A stretch of 64,000 nt of DNA, taken from NCBI RefSeq assembly GCF_042186555.1, contig NC_133333.1:69553055-69617054 (forward strand), in the 5' to 3' direction. A program made the translations under genes and the position numbers. A model generated the notes under the pieces. That model was not told the DNA's origin, did no database searches, and saw only the letters and a program-made list of their open reading frames with translations. This document shows positions 10,824-22,182 of this stretch, in pieces (the stretch's first letter is position 1; every line of letters begins with the position of its first letter). Origin of the DNA: Aquarana catesbeiana. Its lineage: Eukaryota; Chordata; Amphibia; Anura; Ranidae.

Positions 10824-12438
10824 CTAAGAAGGGGATGCAGCAAAGGGGGGAGTGGGACTTTAAATGAACTATATGGCAGCAAATGAGTATTCGGTGAACA
10901 ACAGATCTTTATTGGTGTGGTAAAATATAACAAACATTACTAGAATCAATTAGTTAGTATGCATGGTAATGACAATATAAATAATACTGGCAAAATGTCT
11001 CATGATATAGCCACTGGTAGCAAAAATAAAATTAATAAACAAACTAATGAACATAGTATCATTCTTGTCTCATTATAGAATAAAAATAAAGTTCTGCAGT
11101 TCACCATAGACAATAGGATAATATTGATGTAAAAATTCAAGGTACTGCCTGCAGGGACCTATGGCTTCACTAGACCTGTACACGAATAGGTAAAAGGATA
11201 ACTTGATGATATAGATGGGCAAAGACACAGCCCAAAAAATCTCTACGCGTTTTGTGGCAGTGCCCCACTTGTCAGGAGCATGCCAGTGATATTCATACAA
11301 TGGGGGTAAAAAAGAGCAATAAATAACTGCAAAAGCATAGACCTAATGGGATAAAGAGTCCCAACACCAGAATGTACTTACTGGTTGGAATTGCAATTGA
11401 TATATAATATGGTGATGGGATGTAGCAGGCCTCCGAGAACAATCTCTCACCGGGAGCCGAGGTGGGCATCTCAGCGGAAGCGAAACACCAGCCAGGGTGG
11501 GCAAGAAATCACGAGACATCTCTGGGGTAAAGTGAAAAAATGTACAACCCAAGGGGCAACAACTGGAAAGGTGAGGTTGCAGGTGGGTGGCCAGTGCTAA
11601 TAGATGAGAGATAGTGCTGGAATAAGAACTGGCAAAACAGCCGTTGCCAGTAGAAAAGTGATGACCAACAGATGAAGGAAAGCAAAGAGTGAAACCCTAA
11701 GTGGTACCACGGGAGTGAGGGTGGGTACACCAGATGAGTAGAGAAGGAAGAGGGGTGGGGGATGTTGTGTCAGATTACCTCAGAGGAAAAGAGGGATCAG
11801 AACATCCAGAAGAGTGATCCGGACTGTGTGCAACCAGGGTGCAGAGGGCCTCGAGTAACAATGCCACCCCTGGAGGTGCCTATATATAGGCAACCGCGGG
11901 AACGCCCACCAACGTCAGGCCTTGAGGCAGGGGGTGGAGACCTGGCGCCGTCAGTCGGAACAAACATCTCCAGCTAAAAGGCATCCGTATGTCTCTCCCA
12001 TTAGCCCACGAGTATGGAGACCAACAAACCATAACCGTGAGGGCATCATAGGCGCCGCACGTTAGGCGTGGAGTGCGTGGCGCTGACACGCAGTGACAGA
12101 GCATCCACCTCACCCAGGGCTCAGGGAGGCGGGGATGGGTGGAGGCCCGCAAAGCACGTCACGGTTCCCGGTAGAAAGACAGGACCAGAGGACACGGCAA
12201 CAATTCTGGTCACCTGGGGATAAATGATATTAGGATTATGTCCATAAAATTAATAAGGGATATAAAGGACAAGTCAGCTAAGGTAATAAGGTGTCATTAC
12301 CATAAATACCAACTAATTGATTCTAGTAATGTTTGTTATATTCTACCACACCAATAAAGACCTGTTGTTCACCGAATACTTGCTGCCATATAGTTCATTT
12401 AAAGTCCCACTCTCCCCTTTGTTGCTTCCCCTTCTTAG
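10824..12438. mobile_element. Inverted-end non-coding element 'M'
   Basis: The left end (CTAAGAAGGGGATGCAGC, then about 130 bp to 10960) is repeated in reverse at about 12300-12438 (ending GCTTCCCCTTCTTAG). The arms include an AATAAAGA-type signal (10907-10914 and 12353-12361) and are highly similar. The interior includes a decayed hammerhead-like motif at 11241-11278. Nothing codes for protein. No clear target-site duplication is seen. Confidence 0.6.
11241..11278 (-). ncRNA. Decayed hammerhead-like motif in element M
   Basis: Read on the minus strand this 38-nt stretch has the same layout as the motifs at 7540, 28657 and 52010. Stem I is CTC/GAG. The box is CTGACAA (two changes from consensus). 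A 4-bp stem II GTGG/CCAC follows, then AAAA in place of GAAA, CGCGT, and GTA before stem I. The core changes predict no activity; the retained stems show descent. Confidence 0.5.
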
Positions 12439-12928
12439 GAACCAGTTAGCGGTTTATTTTCTTCTTTTTGTTTACAAACCACAATGCACTAACTTTTAGG
12501 ACGTGGCAGTTGAATACCACCAGCTATATCCACAATAATGCCCGGTGGATATTACTTTACATATTGTTAAAGTAGGAGTGCGCTCCCATGGAGGATTTTT
12601 ACCTGTAGGCAAAGCCTATAGTAATGCTTACCTATAGGTACAGTAAATACAGCAAGTAAAATAAGTACTGAACACGTCACCATTTTTCTAGGTAAATATT
12701 TCTAAAGGTGCTATTGACATTAAATTTTCACCACATGTCGGTAACAACTCATGCAATTCATACATACAAATAAACCAAAACATGTAAGTTCAGAAATAAG
12801 GTTGGGTAAAAATAAAATGGAATAACACTGGGAAAAAGTATTGAACACGCAAACTGAAATCTATTTAATACTTCATAGAAAATCCTTTCTGGGAATGACC
12901 GCTTCAAGATGCCTCCTGCATTGAGAAA

Positions 12929-14223
12929 CTAGTTGCATGCAATGCTTGGGTGTGATTTTTGGCCCATTCTTCCACACATCTTCAAATCTTGAAGGTTCCA
13001 TGGGCCTCTTCTATGAACTTTGACCTTTAGGTTCTTTCCATAGATTATCTGTTGAAATCCACGCCAGTCCGGTGATTGGCTGGGCCATGCTAGCAGCTTT
13101 ATTTTCTTTCTTTTAAACCAATTGAGAGTTCCCTTGGCTTTGTGTTTGGGATCATGGTCTTGCTGAAATGTCCACCCTCGTTTCATCTTCAGCATCCTGG
13201 TAGATGGCAGCAGATTTTTATCAAGATTGTCTTGGTATATTTTTCCATTCATCCTTCCTTCAATGACACAAAGTTTGCCAGTACTGTATGCTGAAAAACA
13301 GCCCCACACCATGATGTTCCCACCTCCAAACTTCACAGTTGGTATGGTGTTTTTGGAGTGATGTGCAGTGCCATTTGACCTCCAAACATGGTGTGTATTA
13401 TGGCATCCAAAGAGTTAAATTTTGGTCTCATCTGACCAGACTATATTCTCCCAGTAGTTCAAAAGGCTTGCCTAAATGTTGTGCAGCAAACTTAAAATGA
13501 GCTTCAACATGCTTTTTCTTTAGCAATGGAGTCTTGCATGGTGAGCGTGCATACAGGCTATGGCGGTTGAGAGGTGGGCTCCTTTCTGGTTTATCTGCCC
13601 TACACCTGTCCCTCTAAATGCATGTGCTTCCATTGTTGGAGATTCACATAAATTAGAGTTTAGGTCCACAGAAAATGGGGTGCATTTCCGGGGCTCTGTG
13701 GCTTCTGCATGTATTTGCAAATGTGTGCAACTAAACCCCTGTCTTTGAAGCATACTGCTCGACAGGTCAATTCAGGTGGTCGCAGGCTGGTCAGTAAGTT
13801 GAGCGTGGAAAAGTCTTTGTTATTTTTATGTGTTGCCTTTCTAATGCTCCTTGATGCAGTGACCAGTTACAGATGGGGGCAGTAACCACCTTTTTATACA
13901 TGGCGGTTGAGTGCATTACTTACAATTGTTTCAAAGAAAAAAAAATATCTGCTAATTCCAGGTCTTTCTGAAGCTCTTCACAGGTGATCCTTAGCTCTTG
14001 GACAACTCTTCTGATAATTCATTTCACTACTCTCTTAAATCTTGGGAGGAGCACCTGGTCGTGGGTGGTTTATGGTGAAATTTATGTTCTTTCCACTTCC
14101 GGATTATGGCCGGAACACTAGAACCTTCAGAAGTTTAGAAATCCTTCTGTAACCAATGCCATTAGTATGTTTTGCAACAATAAGGTTGCAAAGGTACTGA
14201 GAGAGCTCTTTGCTTTTACCCAT
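12929..14223 (-). pseudogene. Tc1-like transposase, broken
   Basis: The start at 14223 reads MGKSKELSQYLCNLIVAKH, followed by GIGYRRISKLLKVLV and NHPRPGAPPK, which correspond to the paired-type DNA-binding half. The catalytic half is at 13336-12929 with GNIMVWGCFSAYSTGKL, QQDHDPKHKAK and AWPSQSPD, matching the DDE core of Tc1 transposases. Stops and frameshifts interrupt the first half, and a 328-bp insertion at 13572-13899 splits it, so it cannot make active enzyme. Confidence 0.85.
13572..13899. mobile_element. Short insertion with 12-bp target duplication inside the Tc1 element
   Basis: A 328-bp insertion is flanked by the perfect duplication ATGGCGGTTGAG (13560-13571 and 13900-13911). 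It contains the block GTATTTGCAAATGTGTGCAA (13711), also found in variant form at 22252 and 22663. A 12-bp duplication fits an endonuclease-primed insertion such as a SINE-like or processed sequence. No poly(A) tail or tRNA-like head was recognised. Confidence 0.75.
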
Positions 14224-14494
14224 TGTTAGGTTCAACTTTTAAACAAGTTGCTTAAGTTTATATTGCTTTGCCAAATTATTGCTTCTATAAGAATAATGAC
14301 ACGGAGTCAGGTATGTCTGTATCACAGTTCTGAGCATCCCCCCAAAGGACTGCTCCCTTTACTTCTTTTATAGGCAGTTCCAAAAGCAGTAATCTTATCG
14401 GCATTACCAAATGAGGTTAAGGTACAAAGAGTTTCTCATCAGCGAACATGTAATGATTATTCAGCAGTTCCAAATTCCATCTAGATACAGATTG

Positions 14495-14637
14495 ATAGAA
14501 CAATTGATACGTACATAGGTAAGAAAGGAGCACAAACAATTTAAATAGAACAATTGATACGTACACAGGTAAGAAAGGAGCACAAACAATTTAAATAGAA
14601 CAATTGATACGTACACAGGTAAGAAAAAACAGAAACA
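14495..14637. repeat. 49-bp tandem repeat, about 2.9 copies
   Basis: The unit begins ATAGAACAATTGATACGTAC and includes GGTAAGAAAGGAGCACAAAC. It is repeated head to tail with very few changes, the last copy being degenerate. It lies inside the Tc1 element. Confidence 0.92.
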
Positions 14638-15045
14638 ATTAAAGTGGAACTCTAAGTCATTATTTCAACCCTATCACCATCATGAGATATATTTCTTGTG
14701 TAACATTTGGTAATGAGACATTGTTTTATAGGCCATCGGTTAAGGCTGAACCAGCTGATATTAATTTGCACAGCCAAGGGGCAGGATTGCTTTGTAATTA
14801 CTGACAGATTTCAGCTGGTGTCTTGGCTTTCCATGTCTATTTGCACCTCCCCTTTCCTCATGTGTTTAATACTTTTTTTTTTTTTTACACATAACTTAAT
14901 TTCTGAACCTATTTGTTTTAGTTTCTTTGCATGTATGGATTGTTCTCAACATGTGGTGAAAATTTCATGTCAATAGCACCTTTAGAAATAGTGTTACCTA
15001 GAAAAAATGGCAACGTGTTCAATACTTATTTTACCCGCTTTACTC

Positions 15046-15350
15046 CTAAACGTGCACCATTTAGGAAGGATTTAATTGTGAAGCTGCTGGTGACATCACT
15101 GGCTTATGCTCTGAAGGAATGGCATACCCGTGACGATCCTTCAGAGCCCTGTGCTGTGAACAGTGGCTCCTGTGTGCATGCTCAAGGTTCCTTTCTGCTC
15201 AGCTTTGCAGGTTTACATGAGGGTCCAGGGTCTGATGTGTATCCTCATTCATGGTGGTACCATTTGCCCAGTTTCCCATATCGACTTAGAAGGAGGAGAT
15301 CCTGTCAGTGTGCCTCAAATCTTACCAGTCCTTTGACAGGGACATAAGTT
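15046..15350. other. No gene recognised
   Basis: This segment lies between the Tc1 right end and a DIRS-like relic. It may be upstream DIRS sequence, but I see no conserved motif. Confidence 0.3.
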
Positions 15351-16310
15351 TCATACCTCAGGCTGGGGTATGTTGGTAACCAGGAAAGATGGTCTTTGGA
15401 GGAGGCCAAATTTCCCATCTGCAATTGGAGCTCCTGGTAAATTCCAGTGATTTAGAGTCAACCAGACTGCATTTGGGCTTTCCAGTGCAATCGGACAATG
15501 CCACCGTGGTGGCGCAAGTGCAACACCAAGGCCACGCCAATAGCCTAGTGGATATAGTGGAACTGATGGTGTGGATCACTACTGTGGATCTGATTGGGCT
15601 TCAATAGGTAGGATGACCGGATAGGAAATAAAGATGGTCCAATACTGAAGGATCCCTGGAATCTAATGTTTATTGATTAAAAAAAAAAAATACAAGACCG
15701 CTATCTCAACATGCCATGACATTTCCCACCAACGTGCTTACTCATAAGCCCATTAACCTTGTTAAATTTCAGCTCCTTTAGTATTGGACTATTATGAAAC
15801 CCAACATTATTGCAGCAAGCATTCTGTGGTCCAGAGGGGGGCTGGAGTTGGTGGTACATTGAGACTCCCCATGTTGACAGCGGTTATGTCTTTTTTTTTT
15901 TTTTTTGGAGGCGTTTAGACAGATTTATTGCACAGTCCAGGGACCTGATGGTGGATGTAGTGGATCTGGTAGCACTGTAGAACAGTTAATTTATTTTCTG
16001 GCTCAGGAGATTTTAAATGGAGATCATTTCCATGGTCTTGACTAACCCAGAAGGGCTTAGTATGTAGATCTCATTCATATGCTTGTTGCTACTCCTTGAC
16101 ATCTCTCAGACCATTCAGATCTGCTGTCTGAAAGGTTCAATTTGGCATCATGCTTCTCGGTTGCTGGCTTTAAGTGCTGTGAGTGCATTCAAAGCCTGTT
16201 AATTCCACAATACATGTATCCAGAAAATATACTTCATGCAAGGTTTATGTGGATAGCTTAGTTCTCTCTAATTCTACATTTGGATGTGAATAAGCACTTG
16301 GCATGTAGTG
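15351..16310 (+). pseudogene. DIRS-like retrotransposon relic (RNase H region)
   Basis: The stretch 15420-15605 encodes LELLVN, then GFPVQSDNATVVAQVQHQGH and VELMVWITTVDLIG. This matches the DIRS RNase H segment; compare ILSDNATAVAFLIHQGGTRS in the better-preserved DIRS element at about 20435-20495. Downstream to about 16310 there are scattered DIRS-like words but no open frame. The poly(T) run at 15891-15906 may mark a later insertion. It is a badly decayed copy of a different DIRS family. Confidence 0.6.
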
Positions 16311-16787
16311 CCATCAAGGACCAGGTGTTGGCTTTGGCTGTCCTTTGTTGGAAACCTTAGGGTTATTCCCTAGTCTAGATGTTTGTTCAAGAAGTGACCC
16401 ATTTCTCTCCCTCTGTGAAACCACCACTGGAACCATGGGATCCGAACCAAGTTCAACATTGCTATATGCAGGCAGTCCCCGAGTTACATACATCCGACTT
16501 GCATACGACTCATACTTACAAACGGAGGGAGATCGGAGGAAGTGAGAGAACATCTACCCCTAGGAAGGGAAATTCACTCCTGTAATAGGGATAAAGGTGT
16601 CTCCACTGAAGTTTTACCACCAATCCTTGTTTCCATGACAACCCAAAATTTTCTATATCCAATTGTCACAGGGACAGAAAGTGAGGTGAAATCTTCTGAA
16701 CAGGAGCACAGATAGCAAAACAAACATTACAGGTGTGTTAACCCTTCCCTATGCTATGCAAAAACTTAAAGAAATTTTATTTTCTCA

Positions 16788-16873
16788 AGTCGTCTTCCAG
16801 GACGGCACCCTGAGAGATGACTGGTCCACCTGACAGGAAACACAATAAGAGGTTAAAAGCCCCTGCCCCTCTC
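16788..16873. repeat. Left inverted terminal repeat of DIRS element
   Basis: It contains GTCTTCCAGGACGGCACCCT and GACAGGAAACACAAT, which are found in reverse complement at 21995-22082 with a few substitutions. Confidence 0.9.
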
Positions 16874-17668
16874 TGTGCTCCTCAATTTTTGATTGTGTTT
16901 CCCCATAGCGAAACCGTTTATTTTATCTATAGACCCGAGCCTGGGGCTGGTGGTCTCCCCCTGGGAGCCGGACCAAATGCCTGGGAAGCCTCTGGGTCCG
17001 GCCGGATATTTTATCCTTCCTAGGTGGGGTTTCCCCTATCCTTTCCTCAGGGGGGCAGAGCAAACTGAAGAACCCCCCCTGAGCGCTGAAGGTCCCTGGG
17101 TACAGTGGTGTACCCAGAACTTCAGGGGCCTATTTTCTTGCCTCTTCTCCTTACCTGTGCGGTGGCCGTGCAGAAAAGGAGCCTGGTTCTCCTCCCATCA
17201 GGGCGGTGAGTTGCTTGCAAGGGGTGAGTCTGACCTTACCTTTTCTGGATCCCCTAGTGCAGAGGTGCTGGTCAGGATGGGTGTCTTTGATCAGCAGTGG
17301 GATGAGGGTGAGCTGACTTGATCCATGGCGTCGCCCCCCCCTCCCCCCCTGCGCTCATGCGGTTTTTTTCCCTTTAGCTGTGCAGCATGTAAGCTGAGGG
17401 AGTGTGCCTGCACTGCTCAGCGTCCTGTGGGCGTTCGGCGGCATCTTGTTGAAGATGGGGGAGGAGTGGTGTTGTAATACATCACTTCCTCCACTGGACT
17501 GGAAGTGAGCTCAGCGAGGTCCGCGTCATTTCCGGTCTACGGCAAAATGGCGGCGGTGTCGGCGCGGTGGAGGGGAAAAAAAGCACAGCTTCACTCATCA
17601 TAGAAGGAGATATAAATCTAGCTGGAGCAGGCACCCATCTCTGCTATGGACCAGGCTATTTGTGCAGC

Positions 17669-19170
17669 ATGGAACATGAGGAGAGACCTGCAGGGTCCAT
17701 GGCCATAGAGGAGACCACGGGGTGAGTCTCACCGGCCGCCGCCAACTCTTCTCCTCGGGGTGTTACAGTGCTATATTAATGCTTGTGTATTTGGTTTCAG
17801 GGGATGATGCCACTGCCCGTGAGGTTGCCAGCCATCCCGTTAAATCTACCCGTTCTAAAAGATGTGGGAACTGTAATGATAGGTTACCCCCAAATCATCC
17901 TAAGCCTTTCTGTTTTAAATGTATACAGAAGCTAACGGAAGGAGACATCTCAGATCATGAAGGATTTTCTCTCAGTTCAAACTGAGATGCTGTCCACGCT
18001 AAAGGCTTTTCAATCCTCCTTTAAGTCTAGGGAGTCAGAGGCCCATGCCAGTAAGGACGCCTCCTCCCAGGAGGGCTCCTCTTCCTCTAGGATCTAAACG
18101 TCTCAGAGAGAATCGGGATAACCCAAAGTACTCCCTTTCTCAGGATTCGGAGGAGGAACTAGAATCTGAATCTCTTGAGCAGAGATCTTCGGATGAGGGG
18201 GTAGCGGACAGCCAGGAGGAGGGGGAGGACTTCAGGTCTAGTAGGCATATTTTTTCAGCCGACGACGTGGAGGGCCTCCTGAGGGCCATTTATGCTTCTC
18301 GAAGAGATTCAGGAGCCCACTGAGCAGGTCTCTGCCCAGGATAAAATGTATAGAGGCTTAATTAAGCCACAAGCCAGGGTTCTTCCGGTACATTTTGCCC
18401 TTAAAGATGTTATCTTGAGGGAGTGGAAGGAACCAGAGAAGAGGCTCCTGAAATACAAAACGTGGAAGTGTAGATGCCCCTTTATGGAAGAAAATGAGGA
18501 AAAGTTTTAGACCCCTAGATTAGACGCCTCCTTAGCTCAGGTGTCTAAGCAGTCCGATCTCTCCTTTGAAGACACGGGCAATATAAAGGATCAAATTTAT
18601 CGGTAGGCAGAAACCAATTTACGCAGGGCCTGGGAGGCTAACGCTGCGGCTATGAGCCCCACGTTGGCCTCAGCTTGCATCGCAAGGAATGCGGACATGT
18701 CTGTATGTAAACTGATGGACCATGTGTCCCGAACCTCCAAATCTAAAGAGGTCTTAGATTCCTTGGAGGTCATAGGAAATGCAGTTGCATACCTAGCAGA
18801 TGCTGCAGTTGAGACAGTGTGTGCTACTGCTAAATCTGGTGCCTTATTGAACTCAGCCAGGCGAGCACTCTGGGTTAAAACCTGGGATGGGGATAGTTCA
18901 TCCAAGACCCGGCTTTGTGGCTTCCCCTTTGAGGGTTCACTCCTTTTTTGGTACTGGTTTAGATCAAGCCCTGGCTAGGTCTACTGAAAAGGGGGAAAAA
19001 ATTCCCTGTTAAACCGATAAGGGACAGGAAGAGTTTTTTTCGTGGCCCCCAAGCAAAGAACCGCTTCTTGGAGAAAAAGGTCTCCCCTAATAGGCGTTGG
19101 GGAGCTGGAAAGGACAAGCAAAAATCAGGCATTCTCTTTTCCAGCCAGAAGTCGGGCGACAAGACCATCA
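17669..19170 (+). pseudogene. DIRS gag-like gene, with a probable short intron
   Basis: This is a putative structural protein of the DIRS element. An ATG at 17669 opens MEHEERPAGSMAIEETTG, which ends exactly at a consensus donor (G|GTGAGT at 17722). The frame resumes after an acceptor TTGGTTTCAG (ending 17800) as DDATAREVASH. A zinc-finger-like pattern CGNC-x12-CFKC follows (about 17860-17925). An acidic region rich in E, D and S lies at 18130-18240. Conserved gag text (NLRRAWEANAAAMSPTLASA, about 18610-18670) continues to a basic tail near 19165. At least three frameshifts or stops (near 17983, 18320, 18509) disable it. The intron is inferred from splice-site consensus and frame continuity. 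Confidence 0.7.
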
Positions 19171-19289
19171 ATTGACTTGCCAGTAGGGGGAAGGCTTTCC
19201 TACTTTGTCCCTCAGTGGGAAAGAGTCTCAAACAGAGCCCCCACATTCTCAAGATAGTAAGAGAGGGTTACAAGTTAGTTTCTCTCCCC

Positions 19290-20870
19290 TCCTCCACCCC
19301 AAGTTTCTTTTGACCCAACTTCCCAAGGATCCCTGCAAGGCAGGAGGAATCCTACGGAACATAGAAGAGCTGGCCAGTCAGGAGGTCATAGTGCCGGTCC
19401 CAGAGGACCAACAGGGCCCAGTTGTTTTACTCCCACATATTTGTGGTGCCCAAGCCCTCAGGAAAATTTCGTCTTATAATAAATTTAAGGAACCTCAATT
19501 TTTTTTCTTGCGGTACAAGAAGTTCCGCATGGAGAGCGTGTTACTCCCTCAGAAGACACCTCCTCAAGGATTTGTTCATGGTAACCTTAGATTTAAAGAA
19601 CGCTTACCTCCACGTCCCTATATTTCAGGGTCATCAGATTTTCCTGAGATTCACAATTGCCTGCCCACAGGGAATTCAGCATTGGCAGTTTGCTGCCCTC
19701 CCCTTTGGACTGGCATCCAGTCCAAGGGTCATCACGAAAGTGCTGGCAGAAGTAGTGGCCTTCCTACATCTCCAGGAAATAACATTGATTCCCTATTTAG
19801 ACGACATTCTGATTTACAATCAGAATCGGGACCAGCTGCCTCTGAATCTAACCAAGGTGATGGAGATCTTAGAATCTTTGGGATGGATCATCAGCAAGGA
19901 AAAATCCTCGCTGGTTCTGGCCCAAAAGAAAATGTACCTAGGATTCCTGTTGGATTAATCGGAACAAAGGTTAATTCTTAGAGCAAGGTAGAGGCCCTAA
20001 TTTCAGCTGCCACTTCTCTGCTTGAGGCAAGGACTGCCTCATACAGGGGTATTATGAGGGTTTTGGGCCTAATGACTGCATCTATCCCTGCAGTTCCTTG
20101 GGCAGCGCTACATTCCAGGACCCCCCAGCACTTCCTCCTATCCTCTTGGGACAAGAAAAGGAGTTCTCTAGACCTAAAAGTCGTCATTCCGGTCGAAGTG
20201 AGAAAATCTCTTCACTAGAGGCTTCGGGGGGGGTCTCCTTTTGGAGTTAACTTCAGCCTCTCAGAATAACGACACACAAGTTCCTGGGGGTGGGGGGCAC
20301 ACCTAGAGGATCTAAGAGCTCAGGGGTCCTGGGACTCGAGACAGAGAGGGTCCTCCAACTTTCGAGAGCTTTTGGCCGTCGGAGAAGCATTAAAAGCATT
20401 TAAGGGAAGAATCAAGAACCTGGAAGTTCAGATCCTTTCAGACAATGCCACAGCAGTGGCTTTTCTGATTCATCAAGGGGGCACCAGATCTACGTCTCTC
20501 CTGGCCTTGTCACTAGAGATCCTGGGTTGGGCGGAGTACAGGGTTCTCTCTATTTCTGCAGTTCACATAAAGGAAATCTGAATATAGAGGCAGATTATCT
20601 CAGTCGCCAGCCAATTCTGCAGGGAGAATGGATGCTGAATCCAGAGGTTTTCTCCCTGGTATGCCAGCAATACAGCGTTCCAGAAGTAGATCTCTTCGCC
20701 CGCAGGAAGAACAGAAGGGTAAAGAGATTCTTTTCCCTTGCTCGAGAGATGGGCTCAGAGGGGATAGATGCATTGGCCCAGGTCTGGAAGTTCCGGTTGG
20801 CTTATGCTTTCCCCCCTGGGGCTTATCCTGAGAGTTCTGCAAAAGTTGTATCTCTCTGAGGGCAATCTGA
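19290..20870 (+). pseudogene. DIRS reverse transcriptase and RNase H
   Basis: The reverse transcriptase copies the element RNA. The first part (about 19300-19410) is in one frame, followed by a frameshift near 19415. From 19422 to 19958 the other frame reads SHIFVVPKPSGKFRLIINLR, LDLKNAYLHVPIFQGH, FAALPFGLASSPRVITKVL and the catalytic IPYLDDILIYNQ (YLDD box). RNase H follows at 20340-20860 with VQILSDNATAVAFLIHQGG, NIEADYLSRQ and VDLFARRKNRRVKRF, in two frames with a break near 20580. The spacing is typical for DIRS elements. It is disabled by the frame breaks. Confidence 0.9.
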
Positions 20871-20949
20871 TTCTGATGGCCCCGTGGGGGCCCAAGAGAG
20901 CTTGGTTTCCAACCCTACAGGGTTGGTCCATAGCCCCGCCTCTTCACCT

Positions 20950-21910
20950 TCCTGTTCGACGCGACCTTCTCCTTCACGGTCCAGTCTGCCATCCAGACCC
21001 CAGCTTCTTCAGGCTGACGGCCTGGCTCTTGAAAGGTGGAACTTGCGGGAGAAGGGCCTGTCGGACAGAGTAGTGGATACTCTTCTTCTTAGCAGGAAGC
21101 CGGTCACAAGGCATATTTACGCTAAGACTTGGGGGGGTTTTCTCTTGCTGGTGTCAAGCGAGAGGAACTTCTCAACAAGAGATCCATGCCATTCTGGAAT
21201 TTCTCCAGGATGGAGCAGATCAGGGTTTAGCAACCAAGACGCTTAAGGTACAGGTCACAGCCCTATCCTATTTTTTGGAAAGACGCTTGGCATTGGACCC
21301 CCTGATTAAGAGATTCCTTTTGGTCAGAGAGAGGTTGTCCCCTGTCAAGATGTCTAGCTTTCCACCTTAGGACTTTACCTTGGTGTTTGAAAGTCTAACT
21401 AAGGCTCCCTTTGAACCAATAGATCAAATTCCCCTTAGGATCCTTACCTTTAGTTGACTTTTCTACTAGCAATCACATCTGCCAGGAGAGTAGGTGAGAT
21501 TCAGGCCTTCTCGATTAAGGAGCCATTTTTTCGTTTATTAGAGGACAGGGTGATACTTAGACAGGACCCCCTGTACCTCCCTAAGGTAGCATCTAAGTTC
21601 CACAGAACTCAGGAAGTAGTGCTGCCTTCCTTTTGCAACAATCCCAAAAATGAAAGGGAAGTTTCTTTTCACTGTCTGGACGTCAGACGTTGTTTATTAT
21701 CCTACTTAGAAGAAGTTAAGGAGTTTAGAAGGTCCAGCCATCTTTTAGTTAATTTTTCAGGCCAAAAGAAGGGCCAACAAGCAAGTAAAGCATCCATAGC
21801 TAGATGGATTAAGCACATGATTTCTTTGGCCTATGGGCATTCCGGTAAGGCAGCCCCTAGGAACCTCAAGGCATATTCCACGCAGTCTCTGGCATCGTGG
21901 ATGGTCTAAT
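20950..21910 (+). pseudogene. DIRS tyrosine recombinase, degraded
   Basis: The recombinase would integrate the circular DNA copy. The N-terminal part is scattered over several frames (21000-21250). The catalytic domain at 21454-21909 carries LLAITSARRVGEIQAF with the first catalytic arginine, then KASIARWIKHMISLAY. The second active-site box, expected as HxxR followed downstream by the nucleophile tyrosine, reads YSTQSLASW. The expected arginine is replaced by glutamine and the frame stops shortly after. The enzyme is therefore predicted inactive as well as frameshifted. Confidence 0.85.
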
Positions 21911-21994
21911 ATATAGAATGTGGTGGTGTTAGTCTTTTTTCTTCACTCTCGTGCACTGGTGTGGGTCAATACTTTGTCACAACTGAGGAGCAGG

Positions 21995-22082
21995 GGGAGG
22001 GGCGGGGGCTTTTAACCTCTTTGATTGTGTTTCCTGTCAGTTGGACCAGTCATCTCTCAGGGTGCTGTCCTGGAAGACTTCC
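21995..22082. repeat. Right inverted terminal repeat of DIRS element
   Basis: This is the reverse complement of 16788-16873. It contains ATTGTGTTTCCTGTC and AGGGTGCTGTCCTGGAAGAC. Confidence 0.9.
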
Positions 22083-22182
22083 CAGAAACACAGTTACCTG
22101 TAAGTGTAACTGGTCATTTTTTTCGCTGGAGTTACACTTAAAAAAAAATGTACCTGTTGATTGTAAGCCAGGGACTGCCTGT

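Larger units (their letters stand above)
12641..15045 (-). mobile_element. Tc1/mariner-like DNA transposon, decayed
   Basis: The element has long inverted ends of about 205 bp (12641-12860 and 14840-15045). Both carry a TTGACATGAAATTTT-like block and AAATAAGTACTGAACACG near the tips. A TA precedes the left tip, as expected for Tc1. The transposase is on the minus strand. Extra sequence between the transposase start and the right end (14290-14830) includes a tandem repeat. The exact right tip is uncertain because it has diverged. Confidence 0.75.
16788..22082 (+). mobile_element. DIRS-type tyrosine-recombinase retrotransposon, near full length
   Basis: A 5.3-kb element with inverted terminal repeats (about 86 bp each) encloses, in order, a gag-like region, reverse transcriptase, RNase H and tyrosine recombinase, all on the plus strand. 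That gene order, the inverted ends and a recombinase in place of an integrase define DIRS elements. No target duplication is expected. Frameshifts in every gene make this copy inactive. Confidence 0.92.
16468..22182. mobile_element. Short-inverted-end element hosting the DIRS copy
   Basis: GCAGGCAGTCCCCGAGTTAC at 16468 is mirrored by AGCCAGGGACTGCCTG ending near 22182, and everything between 16788 and 22082 is a DIRS element. This implies a DNA-transposon-type element of roughly 400 bp that was expanded by DIRS insertion. Its superfamily is not determined; flanking TA is possible but not diagnostic. Confidence 0.5.
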
